Assembly (NCBI GenBank): GCA_011032825.1
Contig: JAADJZ010000003.1
Location: 434,001-498,000, forward strand
Length of the DNA: 64,000 nucleotides
DNA from: Massariosphaeria phaeospora
Taxonomy: Eukaryota > Ascomycota > Dothideomycetes > Pleosporales
Reading direction: 5' to 3'
Shown here: in pieces, positions 22,748 through 32,893 of the stretch
Position numbering within the stretch: position 1 is the first letter of the stretch
How the letters are laid out: every line of letters begins with the position of its first letter
Notes under the pieces: generated by a model
Databases searched by the model: none
The model's input: the letters and a program-made list of their open reading frames with translations, nothing else
Told to the model about the DNA's origin: nothing
Translations under genes and position numbers: made by a program

Positions 22748-23246
22748 GGCCGCGGGTAGGATTGGCGTCCGGGTTTGCTTTGGGTATTTGGCTCAGATCT
22801 AGGAGCTCGACGCACATCATGCGCGCTGCGGCGAAAGGAGCTATCGGACAAGACATGGTGGAGACTGCTGGATACCCTACCGACATGAGCAAGAGTTCGC
22901 CGCCGCTCGGATGTAGATGATGGCAAAGTGAACTTTTCTGATCAACATCCATGTCTGAAGTCTTCAAGATGCCTAGTGCAGTGCAAATATCACAAGCAAG
23001 AGAACCTTCCTAAGAACACAATGGAAGAGTTGCCAGGACTCGACACTACAGACTCTAGCCTTCACCGTAATACTTGACTCCTCGAGCCTGTAAAATTTGC
23101 TTCACTACTCCTTTTCCCCACTTTTCCCCGACCTGCAATAGTGATTGGACAGTCCCCTTTGGCGTCATCTCGCTCTGTGCAGAGACACTCGTCAAACTTC
23201 TTCGCCAAACACCCACCCACAAACCTCGCAGCTATTATCCTCAAAA
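22748..23246. other. Intergenic 0.5 kb
   Basis: Terminator region of the gene on the left and CT/CA-rich promoter and leader of the gene at 23247 (CTTTTCCCCACTTTTCCCC near 23111). No other feature seen. Confidence 0.4.
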
Positions 23247-24054
23247 ATGGCCTTCCTCCCGCAAAAACAAGCCGAACTGCTCCTCGCATTCGTCAACCGC
23301 AACATTGACGTACAGAACGAGATCGAGAAGAAAGAATACGAGGCCGCCGCGATCCAGCAAGGAACCGAGCCCCCTGTTTTCCCAGTCTACCACATGCAGC
23401 CTGGAAATGACGCGCAGTTGGTCAACGCGTTCATTATCGACATGACCATGGTCAACAGGATCTACCTGCGACAAAGCTGGTAAGAAGCTGTCTTATTTCT
23501 CAGTCGACTTTAGCTGACCTCTTAGTCCCGTGGAGAACTGTCTCCATCCGCTCGACTTTGGCTCGTGCTTCCAAGCACGCCACTTCAAGTATTGTCTCGA
23601 GCACGTAGCCTGGGTGAGCAACGAGGACAAGACTTGCCACAGGGCACCCACAGGCGCCGTATGTGATGGTGCGCTCTTCGAGTGGGGTAAGTATCCATCT
23701 TAGACGGACACGACACGGTAGTAACACGATACAGATCCCAATTTTCCTGGGGAGTGCCTACGGTGTGCCGCACTTCGATACGACCCAGACGAAGATCTTT
23801 ACTGGGTCCATCGGCAAATTCACCGGCTCCAACAAGATCGTCTCCATCAAGAGCAGCATCAGCTAGCTCCTGAACATCTCCATGAAGACCTCGACGTTGT
23901 CATCACGGAGCTCAACGAGGGTGATAACATGTCTAATTTCGCACCAATGGACACCGAATATGAGGCCGATGGGGACGACACTACGAGTGAGACTGAGTAC
24001 GATAGGGAGTTAGCGGCGTACCTCCAGTTCGTTCGCGAGAGCAAACAGACATGA
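23247..24054 (+). CDS. Cys/His-rich hypothetical protein, possible zinc binder
   Basis: Three exons (23247-23479, 23526-23686, 23735-24054) with 46- and 48-bp introns (GTAAG donors) encode 237 residues in one closed frame. After an acidic, helical N-terminus, residues about 78-142 hold a dense set of metal-ligand residues: CPVENC, GSCF, HFKYCLEH, TCHRAP, VCDG, then GECLRC. The CX4C...CX2C spacing with interleaved histidines suggests a structural zinc site; the exact fold is unknown to me. A Gln/His-rich helix (HRQIHRLQQDRLHQEQ) and an acidic tail (MDTEYEADGDDTTSETEYD) follow. Spacing and codon use support a real gene. Nucleic-acid or protein binding would be a guess. Confidence 0.7.
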
Positions 24055-24439
24055 TCAGGGTGTGCGAAGAAGGGTTTCGTGAGTGCAGAGTCGACAGTCG
24101 GGAACTTGGTGTCACGGAGCTTATCATATTCGACTAGACAGGGTGACACTACATGTCGACACCTTCTCTAGTATGATAATGCAAAGTGACGATGGCCATT
24201 TGAAATGCTCAACAACAAGATAGAACTCATTGCGGTGGGATAGATACCACTTGAACAACATGTGCACGTCATGATTGCCACTTTTCATCTAATTTATGCA
24301 TTGCAATTCGGTACTATTCCCAGATCGAACCCAGCCAAAGCGTCGCCCCATGGTGGGCCACAGTAAGTATCGCCGCAGACAACCCCCAAGAAAGCACTGC
24401 CGCATTGGAACGTGGGAAACCACGTAAACTACTGCCGCA

Positions 24440-24830
24440 AAAAACACCAAGAAGACCACGGCCATGCGCGAGCCGGAGAAAACGCCACTACACAAGCAGC
24501 AAAAGAGAACACCACCGCAGAAGGTTCTAAAGAGGTATGGCCGCCGGGCATCGCGAAGAGATCATTGTCGCTCAGAGACCCCCCAAAACCAAACCGCACA
24601 GAATCCCGAAGAAATCGATACCGCCCAGAAACCCGAGAAGATATAGCCGTAGAGAAACCCAGGAAATGACCGCCGGATGAAGAAGCAGAGAAAGTATGGC
24701 CGCAGAGAATCTCGAGAGAAGCAACGCAGCAGAGCATCCCAAAGACAGGACAGCCACCGCGAAGTTCAGAGAGACCCGAAGAAACTTGAAGCGAGGACAG
24801 CCGCAGAGAAGGTGGATCATCGCCGATAGC
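24440..24830. repeat. Degenerate minisatellite, about 27-30 bp unit
   Basis: A purine-rich plus strand repeats a loose unit around GCCGCAGAGAA...CCCGAGAAG about ten or more times (for example 24537, 24570, 24600, 24627, 24660, 24696, 24725, 24758, 24795). Units differ by substitutions and small indels. Open frames on both strands here are by-products of the repeat. It lies just downstream of the cysteine-repeat gene. Confidence 0.5.
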
Positions 24831-24893
24831 CACTCGCAAGAAGCCCAAGTTGCCATGGTGAATGTCGAGCATCGAAAGAGGTATGTGTCAAGC

Positions 24894-25681
24894 TCAAGCG
24901 GACTCGTTCCTGGCGCCGGTGCGGTTCTGGAGGCCAACGCAGTCGACGCAATCGATGCAGCTAGCTATTGTATCAGTGTGTGAATCGAATGGAGGAGGGG
25001 AAATGAGCGTACTTGACACAGTCGATCTGGACGTATTAGCTAGATTCCGAAAGCCAAGAATGCAATACATACGCAGTTGACACAGTTGGTGCAGTTGGTG
25101 CACTGGAGGCAGTTTCGGCAGCCGACGCAGTTCACACAGTGCCGGCAGCGTTGGCAGTTGGTGCAAGTTACGCACCCAACGCACTCTGCGCACCCTTTGT
25201 CCTTATTAGCGACTGATCAAGTCAGTCAAGATGAAGAGAACTTACCACTGCAGCCGAGGCTGGCTGGCACCTGGGCGGCCCGCACCGCAGCCTCTCGCGC
25301 AGGGCTGGGGCGCGTCATCCCGGCTCGACGGCGAGTGACTTGGCCGCGCGAGCCGCGCGAGGCGGCCGGCTGTGAAGAGGGGTTGGGTCTGCGAGGCAGA
25401 CCGGCACCAGCTTGGGCGTGGGCGCGGACGCGGGATGGAGGAGGAGGAGGGAGCGGCATCCACGCATGCCGGCGGTGCCTCCTCACGCTCTCCTCTGCGA
25501 GGGGAGGAGGGCGCGCGGGCAATCGCAGGTCTGGGACCCGCACCCCCTCAGCATTGGAGCTTGAGGTCCTTGGATCTAAAGAGCAAATAAGAATTAGCAC
25601 TGAACGATGAAGAACCACTGGGAGAAGCTGAGCTCTGCGAGGAAACATACCGCTGTTGTTGTTGCCGTTGTTGTTGGCCAT
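24894..25681 (-). CDS. Protein with 18 cysteines at every third residue (CxxC repeat)
   Basis: Five exons on the minus strand (25681-25651, 25575-25246, 25212-25073, 25026-25013, 24960-24894) give 193 residues with all phases closed. Residues about 12-120 are Pro/Arg/Ala-rich and disordered-looking after an Asn-rich start. From residue about 128 the protein becomes (C-x-x)n with 18 cysteines in strict register (CVGCVTCTNCQRC, CVNCIDCVNC), then ends GLQNRTGARNESA. A 14-nt micro-exon (IDCVN) keeps the register exactly across two introns, as does exon 5, which argues that the reading is right. Intron 2 as drawn is only 33 bp, shorter than usual. Using the later acceptor would put exon 3 in a Leu/Gln frame with no cysteines. 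Such a repeat could bind metal (metallothionein-like) or form a disulfide-stabilised helix; the function is unknown. Confidence 0.65.
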
Positions 25682-27725
25682 TGTGAAATATGGCTGTTTT
25701 GGTGTTGAGGTGGGTGTGGTTGAGGTTTCGTTTGACGAAGCAAACGCAACGAAAAGCAGAGCGGGGGTGGTCTGAGCTCAATGCCAAGACGGGCGATGTG
25801 AAGTGCGGGTCACGATCCGAAACCGCCTTCACCTTTTCTTCCATTCAAAGTCCTACCAACATCCATGTCATTATACTGCGGATTGTATTTTTTCAGCGCC
25901 AAAATGGCGCGTTTCAGCTGTACGACAATAGACAGAGCGACATGGCACTCATGCGTGGTAAATTTTTGCTTAAGTAAGTGTATAAATTAGCTGACCAGTA
26001 CGACAACAGGTTCTGCACGACTCCGGTAGCCCTCCGATTGTAAAAGGATAGCCCTCATGAACTCAAGGTTCACGTCTCAACCCATGGCGCGACGACGGAG
26101 AACTTATGCCTACACCATACTCCTAGGACTCCTATACAGTACCATGAAGTATCTAAATCTCAGAGCGGCTTCGGTACCTCCATATGGCAAGGTTCCGGTA
26201 CAAGCCGTTATCGAGACGCGAGCATCGTTATCAATGCTGTCGGTCTAGTCTTGGATACGAGTCTTGATACCGCAATTTGAAGCGGCCACTGGGTGCTGAT
26301 CGGCGAAAGCCGTATGGGTTAGATGCTCTCGCACGTCCCGGTACGAATTAATCTGCACTGTAGTAGGAACGTTCCCAGCTTTCGAACCTATGCGAAGATA
26401 ATGACACTCGCCCTATGTGGGCGGATACCACCATACACTGAGTTCAAAACGCACGGCGTCACACTTCTATACTCGGCGAGTTACTGTTTCCCCTGTACGA
26501 GTATCTCAGCTTGAGTCTCATGTTCAAGCTACTGGAGTCGTATTAATTTCGAGAAGCTAATGTTAGTCCTATTTCCCAACGACGCAATTAGCAAGCCCTA
26601 CATCGGTCGTCCGCCTTACTCGCTCTACGAGCTTGCTTCGCTACGCGTTTCCCCAACGGTTTTCCATGTCAATCGCATGTATCAATCATCCCGATCGTTG
26701 GGAATATTTCAGTTAGCTCGCAACGAGCCGAAATTATCCGAGCCAGAAATACCGGTTGGTCTTAAATTCGAGCCCATTCAATCCATAACATCCTGCGATC
26801 TGCGATCATACCGAGCGGTCTTTTCCACCTAGATCGATGTAAATTTCAGATCGAGTTGGTTATCGTTCAACTACCTTAATCAATTTAACGAAGGCAGCGC
26901 ATGCAATCAAGATTGACCTAGACAACATCAGAAAAGACCAAAATGGAAAATAGAGAGAACACAATGGAGGTTATTACTATGCAGACTCGGATTATGCTAT
27001 CTCAGTTATCGAGGGTATACCGTATCTAAATCTTCACGAGTTAATCGGACTTCCAAGGGAAAGAGTTAAAATGTTCCTCTAAAGAGAAATTCACAACCTT
27101 CGATACTATACCGTTAAACCACATCCTGTTATGGGTTTTGCACAGTAAGTTGAGGAAGATTCAACTATCAAGAACCCCAGAGATCAATTATATGCCTACC
27201 GATGTTTTATAGTATTTTACACATTATACTATTTCGGAAACTTCAGTAACTCCAGCCAAAGCGGAGAGCATGTAATTCCGCGCGCCGGGACACTTTCAAC
27301 CAGCAGAAGACTGCAATCCTATTCAAGTAATTTAAGGACATTACACTCCGTCGTACCTGTTATATTGCAGGTCCCCGTTCGATCGAATCGTCTACTTTCC
27401 AAGGTTTTTATTTACCTACGCTCTCTCAATTTTCAAACAATTCTTTTCGAGGTTCCTATCACTCGGAGATGGTTATCAGGGTCTACTCCACGATCGAAAT
27501 TCTGCTGCTGCTCTCTCTCGTGCTACCCAAACGAACGGCCGGATACTATAACGATGATCCAGACGTCCTCGAAATGTTCGGCTTCCAACACCAAGTTCAG
27601 CTGAGATCTAGTCGCAAGCTACAAGTCTTAAGATAGAGAACTACTATTGAGTCACAATGCGGACTACACATGGCCTCTGACAATGGCGTGCATGGAGAAG
27701 CAGAATATATAGAGTGTTCGTGGTT
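25682..27725. other. Gene-poor 2 kb left of the pogo element
   Basis: The left 200 bp should be the promoter of the cysteine-repeat gene. A frame at 26560-26832 and another near 26985-27140 have fairly protein-like composition, but no start, splice or family could be supported. The region is more AT-rich than neighbouring genes and may hold transposon relics. Confidence 0.3.
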
Positions 27726-27727
27726 TA

Positions 27728-27768
27728 ACGTAATCCACCACTGAGTGGAACACCCCACTGAGTGGAAC
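27728..27768 (+). repeat. Left TIR of the pogo element
   Basis: 41 bp ending next to TA at 27726-27727. It holds two copies of CCACTGAGTGGAAC. Confidence 0.9.
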
Positions 27769-27795
27769 AAAAAGCCTTGGCATAACCAACTCATG

Positions 27796-29496
27796 TTACG
27801 CATCTTTAATTTCATCTCTATCAAACAAAGAGCCTACGTACGTCGTGCTAGCATCTGATTTAGAAAATGCCTCTGTATCCTTTTTGCACGTTCGCGCATT
27901 GTGCCCAGTCCCGCCGCAGTTCCTACAGCGCCGTAGAGCTAGTTGGGCTCGTTCTTGATCACTACCACCACGAGCTTTCTTTGATCGCTGAGGCCCTGCA
28001 GACGCCTCGGCAGCTACCTGCGCTGCAGCACTCTCATACTCCATAGTACCACCCTGCTGGATCTGCTTCCTTTTGCGCGATTTTCGCTTAGTTATCTCTG
28101 CCAGTTGCTCTTCAAGCTCTCTGTTGCGGGCAGCAAGAAGCGCGTTTTGGTGCAGCATCAGCTCACCACTTTTTATAAGCTGGGAGAAGCCTGCCTGGGC
28201 TGTAACAGGTGATCGAGTAAAGGACTCGCGTACAAGCTTTGACTGAGATCCAAACTCGTGCGTATTGCTTGGTGTTTTTGACTGCCACGGCGTCTCTGGT
28301 GCGAGGGGTGGTGGCGGGGTACACAGCCGTACTTCAAGACGATTAAGGACTACCTGCGCGTTGATAGGAACTAGCCCTGAGGCCTCAAAGGCTTTCTTGC
28401 AGTTCTCTGTTGTAAACACCTCGAAAAACGCGTCTCTAAAGGCTGGCAGGAAGCCTTCCTTGTTGATATGGAAGACGCGCCGGCGTGCCAAGTCTCTAAC
28501 ACGCTGAGAGTACTTGCGCTTTAACGGCGAGAAGCAGACCACGTCAAGTGGCTGGAGGATGTGCGACGAGTGAGGTGGCATGCAGAGAGTAAAGATCTTG
28601 TTTTCAAGGCAATAGTCCTTGAACTCCTGGTTGAGGTGGCTCTCGTGCCCGTCGAGTATAAGCAGCCTGTATGCCCCCACCTGGCGCGCCTTTGTATGCG
28701 CGTTAAAGTGCTTCAACCACTCCAGACCAAGCGCGTTGTTGGTCCAGCCGTTCTCAGAGACTGAGAGCTTCCAATTGCGCGGTATTGAAGCCTCCTCGTA
28801 CCACGCTGAGATGTGGACGCGTCCTTTGTAGATGATGAAAGGCGGGATCGCGTACCCAGTAGCGCAGATGCTCTGGATCACTGTAACCCACTCGCGGTCA
28901 CCTGGCTGGACCAGCTCAGGACGAGCGCGTTTCTCTAAACCTGTAACGACCTTCATAGAGCCAATGACGCCCATCTGGAAGCCAGTCTCATCAAAGTTGT
29001 GCACGTCGTCGTCATAGACGCCGTACTTGGCTTTGGTCTCCTCTACCAGCTTAAACCACGCGCCAATAACCGCAGGATCTTCCTGCAGTATCCTCTGCCT
29101 ATCCTTTGCTCGATTGAAGGCCATTTTAAGCTCAGCTGAACGCGTCACGAAGCGCTTAGCCCAGTGCTTGCCAACTGGCTCACCACCGCGTACAGCCAGC
29201 AGTTTATCAGCCATATCTGCCACCTCGCACAGCCGGGGCGCAAATCCTCGCGAATCGAGGTCGAGGATATATTGAACAATCGTCTGCTCTTCAGTCGCAG
29301 TGAGCTTATGTTGGGCGTGGCGAGTTTCAGGGCGATGCGTAACTCCCTTGCGTCGGCGAGAGAGTGTTGTAAGAGGTACCTCAAATGCCTCAGCAGCGCG
29401 TCGAAGGCTTTGGAATTGTTGGCTATTATAAGCAGAAAGGGCAAGCTGAATTCTGCCTTCTTGGTTAGATAATTGCGCGTCTTGTTGTTGAGACAT
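27796..29496 (-). CDS. pogo/Fot-type transposase (DDE, zinc knuckle)
   Basis: The best ATG is at 29496 (MSQQQDAQLSNQEGR), giving 566 residues. The frame runs upstream to 29559, but only from GTG and into the TIR. In order: a psq-type helix-turn-helix (QFQSLRRAAEAFEVPLTTLS, about 26-45), a CENP-B-like second DNA-binding domain (about 65-135, GKHWAKRFVTRS), and a DDE_1 catalytic domain with NFDETGF (first Asp), LILDGHESHL (second Asp) and PPHSSHILQPLDVVCFSPLK (third Asp). Near the C-terminus is a CCHC zinc knuckle, CRNCGGTGHNARTC. No stop or frameshift interrupts it. It would cut and paste the 1.85-kb element at TA sites. Confidence 0.95.
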   Translation of the reverse strand: MSQQQDAQLSNQEGRIQLALSAYNSQQFQSLRRAAEAFEVPLTTLSRRRKGVTHRPETRHAQHKLTATEEQTIVQYILDLDSRGFAPRLCEVADMADKLLAVRGGEPVGKHWAKRFVTRSAELKMAFNRAKDRQRILQEDPAVIGAWFKLVEETKAKYGVYDDDVHNFDETGFQMGVIGSMKVVTGLEKRARPELVQPGDREWVTVIQSICATGYAIPPFIIYKGRVHISAWYEEASIPRNWKLSVSENGWTNNALGLEWLKHFNAHTKARQVGAYRLLILDGHESHLNQEFKDYCLENKIFTLCMPPHSSHILQPLDVVCFSPLKRKYSQRVRDLARRRVFHINKEGFLPAFRDAFFEVFTTENCKKAFEASGLVPINAQVVLNRLEVRLCTPPPPLAPETPWQSKTPSNTHEFGSQSKLVRESFTRSPVTAQAGFSQLIKSGELMLHQNALLAARNRELEEQLAEITKRKSRKRKQIQQGGTMEYESAAAQVAAEASAGPQRSKKARGGSDQERAQLALRRCRNCGGTGHNARTCKKDTEAFSKSDASTTYVGSLFDRDEIKDA

Positions 29497-29535
29497 GTCG
29501 CGTTGATGAGGGAGTAGAGGTTCTTGGCAGAAACT

Positions 29536-29576
29536 GTTCCACTTAGTGGGGTGTTCCACTTAGTGGTGGATTACGT
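29536..29576 (-). repeat. Right TIR of the pogo element
   Basis: 41 bp, inverse of 27728-27768 with two transitions. It is followed by TA at 29577-29578. Confidence 0.9.
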
Positions 29577-29578
29577 TA

Positions 29579-31016
29579 TGCTAGAACTACTTAACTAATC
29601 GCGCGATGAGAAGTACGCTGTAACTACCGCAATCCTCTAAAGATCTAAATGAACTCTCTTAGTTAATAGCTCCCTCTTTACTCCCTCTAACGTTATCGAT
29701 TCAGTATTTGCTAGCTAATGTTTCAATATCGAACACGTAGAGGTAAGTTCTTGTGCATACATAGGAGTGGCTCTGCTAAATTTGCTATGGTTTTTTTAGA
29801 AGCGCTAAATACACAAATAGTGTTACAGAACTGCTCCGGTCCTACTACACGTAGTTTTTCCTCTAATGAAAGAGAGTCCAAGTCTTCTTCGCCGATGCTG
29901 TGCATGTTCGACCTCTAATAATTCGGTTTCTTCTAAGGACTGTAGTATATCAGGTCTACTTTATCTTAGACCAGGCTCTCGTGTATTAATAGCGAGTCCG
30001 ATGAAGATCGTAGTTGGATGAAAGATAACACAAAATCTGCTATTCGTGAGTAGAACAGGTTGCGGTTATCAGCGGGACCGCCTCTAAGGTTCAGCTCGGT
30101 TCCGCCAGCTAAGTCTATAGCAAATCAGTTGCATTCCTTTCATAACGCTCTTCGTGGGAAAGTCTGAACGAATACAATTGCCTAAGGTCGGAAAAGAACA
30201 TAACGGAGCTGAGACTCGTGGTCAGGAATCGGTCAGTGAAGCTATGGAGTCTCAGAAACGTTCAGTCTCTCATTTTTAACGGCATGTATGAGATAGACGG
30301 GAACTATCACTTAGTTCCTTGGGCTTTTTCTTGAGTTCTCTGCGGAAGAACAGTCACGGTACGCTTCAAGCATGGTAGGAGCTCGAGCTTCTAGCATCCA
30401 GTTGTTACCCTACGAATGCCTTCTCTATGAGAGCTCACTATACAATTGAGAAGCACTTAGATAACTTAGCAGATCTCCTCAACCCCTCCTGTTAGCCAGG
30501 ACGAGCAAGTAGTTGCCGATTTTCGGACCCATTTGTTGCGAGATCCAACCTTACTCATGCTCCTGGAGCGTAGGAATCACAAATTGAGAGATAATCAACG
30601 CAAGCAGAGCCCCTAATTACAAGAGCCGCTGCAAACCCTCTCACAAGGCTTGCCGGGTGGTGAAAGTTCAACAACGAAGCCTGATCCCGAGGCGAAATTG
30701 CTTACGTAAGATCCCCTCCCCTTTCTGGGGACGTCGATGATTTCCAAGTTCATACGCAGGGGACTGTAACATGCCTCCCTGCCAATTGTTCTCGCTCTCC
30801 AACTTGAGGTACTATAAACACGATGATTATTCGGTGTAGATTAAAATAGGCCCGAAGGAGGTCCGGACCCGGACCTCGGATTTAACAACGGGCTCCGCCC
30901 TCCTTCCAAATCCTTCGTCCTCTTCCTCTACTTAAACACAAATCTTCACGTCACTTTCCCTTCCATGTTTCCACGAGCGGCCAACTCATTGTCCACGCAA
31001 TCCATCTACGACCAAC
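29579..31016. other. Intergenic 1.4 kb, AT-rich at left
   Basis: No gene seen. The last ~200 bp contain the likely promoter of the reductase at 31017, with CT-rich sequence at 30898-30930 (CGCCCTCCTTCC, TCCTCTTCCTC) just before the leader. Confidence 0.4.
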
Positions 31017-32162
31017 ATGTCCCGTCGCGTCCTTCTCACCGGGGGTAATGGCTTCATCGGATCCCACATTCTGGCTCAGCTTCTGGACAGCGGGTTTAGC
31101 GTCTGCTGTGCTGTTAGAACACAGGAAAAGGGCGACAAGATCCTGAGAGATTTCGCAGTACAGCAGGATCAGCTTGCCATCACAATCGTCCCCAATATCG
31201 TTGCGCCGGAAGCATACCGCGACGCAGTGCAAGGAACACCCCCATTCGATACCGTATTCCACGCCGCATCACCGTTCACATACCGCGACGTCCAGAACAA
31301 TCTTGAGTTCCTCGAGCCGGCGATCAAAGGCATGCTAAACCTGCTAAAAGCCGTGAAAGATAACGCGCCGAGCGTGAAGAGAGTCATTTGGACCGGTAGC
31401 TGCGCCAGTGTGATCGATTACGACCAGCTTACCTCGGACCCCCCGAAAATCTATACAGAAGAGGATTGGAACCCTATCACATGGGAAGAAGCAGCGCACG
31501 GGGATCCGTCGAAGGCTTACAGGGCTAGTAAGCTTTTCGCGGAACGGGAAGGTACTTTAGTCGCCTTGGCTTGTTTTTGCAATTGCTTATCTGCACAGCA
31601 TGGAACTTCATGAAGGAAGAAAAGCCGCATTACGACTTGGTGACTCTATGTCCACCTGCGACTTTTGGGCCTTTGCGACATTCAATCTCCAGCATCGGCG
31701 ACTTGAATGAATCGAATTCGCGGCTGTGGAAGCTGTGTTTCGACTCGACAAAGGATGCTCCCATGCCATACATCCCTGTACACACTTACGTCGATGTCCG
31801 GGTAAGTCGCCTAGTCTGACTCTGGTTTCGATTTGACTGAAGTTCTACAGGATCTTGCAGCCGTGCAGCTCAAAGCTATGACCGTTCCGGAAGCAGGCAA
31901 TCAACGCTTCCTGGTCTGCGCCCAGCAATTCGGCTGCCAGGACATTTGCGATATTCTCAGATCACGCTTTGCCGAGCTTAGTGATCGCACGCCGTTAGGT
32001 AAACCTGGAACAAGTTCCTTGCCTCCAGGTGCATATTCGGTCGACAACTCCAAGGTAAAAAGACTGTTGGGAGTGGAGTTCCGAACTCTCGCTGAGACGG
32101 TCGCGGATGTCGCGTGTTGCTTGTTGGATATTGAGCACACTGAAAAGCAGGCTCATCACTGA
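31017..32162 (+). CDS. NAD(P)-dependent ketone/aldehyde reductase, Gre2-like extended SDR
   Basis: Three exons (31017-31551, 31599-31801, 31851-32162), introns 47 and 49 bp, 349 residues. The Rossmann dinucleotide site is LLTGGNGFIGSHI (about 6-18). The SDR catalytic residues are visible as WTGSCASV (Ser) and YRASK (Tyr168, Lys172). The arrangement and length match the dihydroflavonol-4-reductase/methylglyoxal reductase (Gre2) group of extended short-chain dehydrogenases, which reduce aldehydes and ketones with NADPH in the cytosol. Substrate cannot be told. The neighbour on the right is a broken MFS transporter; the two are convergent and I do not infer a cluster. Confidence 0.9.
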
Positions 32163-32893
32163 CGCTGGAGCTTCTCCATAGGCTAATTTTCTCGGGAAAA
32201 GCGGCTGGAGATCGAAAATGGTAGAAGAAACGCAGTTGGACCGTGTATCTACTTAGTAGAGCCTGTGCTACTCCCTATCATATGCATGTTAAAATCTGTC
32301 TCTAACATTAGCTACGATGTAGATACAGCATAGAATGCCCTCTATCATCTACATAATCCTCATACTCTCAACTAACCTAGGTTAATCTTCTTGCGATCCA
32401 TGAGAAGCGACAAGCACAGAGAAAAGCAGCCCGAGGCGATCGACGTGATGAACACATCACTGATCGCGAACACGACAGCTGCGAGGAGTTCCTGCTGCTG
32501 AGTAGCAGTCAAGGTCTTAGGAGATGGCGTTGACAATGAGCAGTACGATGGCAAGTCCGCCTCCCCGAGCACACATGCTGAAGCCGACGGTGCTCGATAT
32601 CTCCTGGGATGTCGCCGACTATTGTGCAACGGCGAATGGGGCATTGAGGAACATGCCGGCGCTGATTCCATTGAGGACCATTGCGCCGTGAAAGAATGCG
32701 TTGGAAGTGGATATATCGATGGTGCAGAGCATGCTGGTGGCGGCAATCACCAGCAGTGAGCCAGCGATGTACCAGGGCATACTGTAACCCGACCGTGCCA
32801 TGAAGTGGCCGTTCAGCATAGTAAAAGTCGCCAGTGAGCCAACGAAAGGCAATAACTGCACACCAGCGAAGAGAGAGCTAGTGGTGTGTTGCA

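Larger units (their letters stand above)
27728..29576 (-). mobile_element. Complete pogo/Fot (Tc1-mariner) DNA transposon
   Basis: A 1849-bp element with 41-bp terminal inverted repeats (27728-27768 and 29536-29576; outer end ACGTAATCCACCACT) that match except at two positions, both G/A differences. The TA target duplications at 27726-27727 and 29577-29578 are the signature of Tc1-mariner insertion. Each TIR contains a nested direct repeat, CCACTRAGTGGAAC, twice. The single gene inside is intact, so the element may still be mobile. No 5S or host gene is interrupted. Confidence 0.95.

Noticed and set aside
24440..24830. CRISPR-like array
   Set aside because: Units are degenerate, without conserved repeats and unique spacers, and the genome is eukaryotic.
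24894..25193. Leu/Gln-rich reading of the Cys-repeat exons (open for 99 codons)
   Set aside because: It is open mainly because the DNA is a 9-bp-like repeat; only the Cys frame is continued exactly by the micro-exon and the last exon. Transcripts should decide.
29497..29559. N-terminal extension of the pogo transposase into the TIR
   Set aside because: It starts from GTG rather than ATG and would be encoded by the inverted repeat; the ATG at 29496 is in better context.
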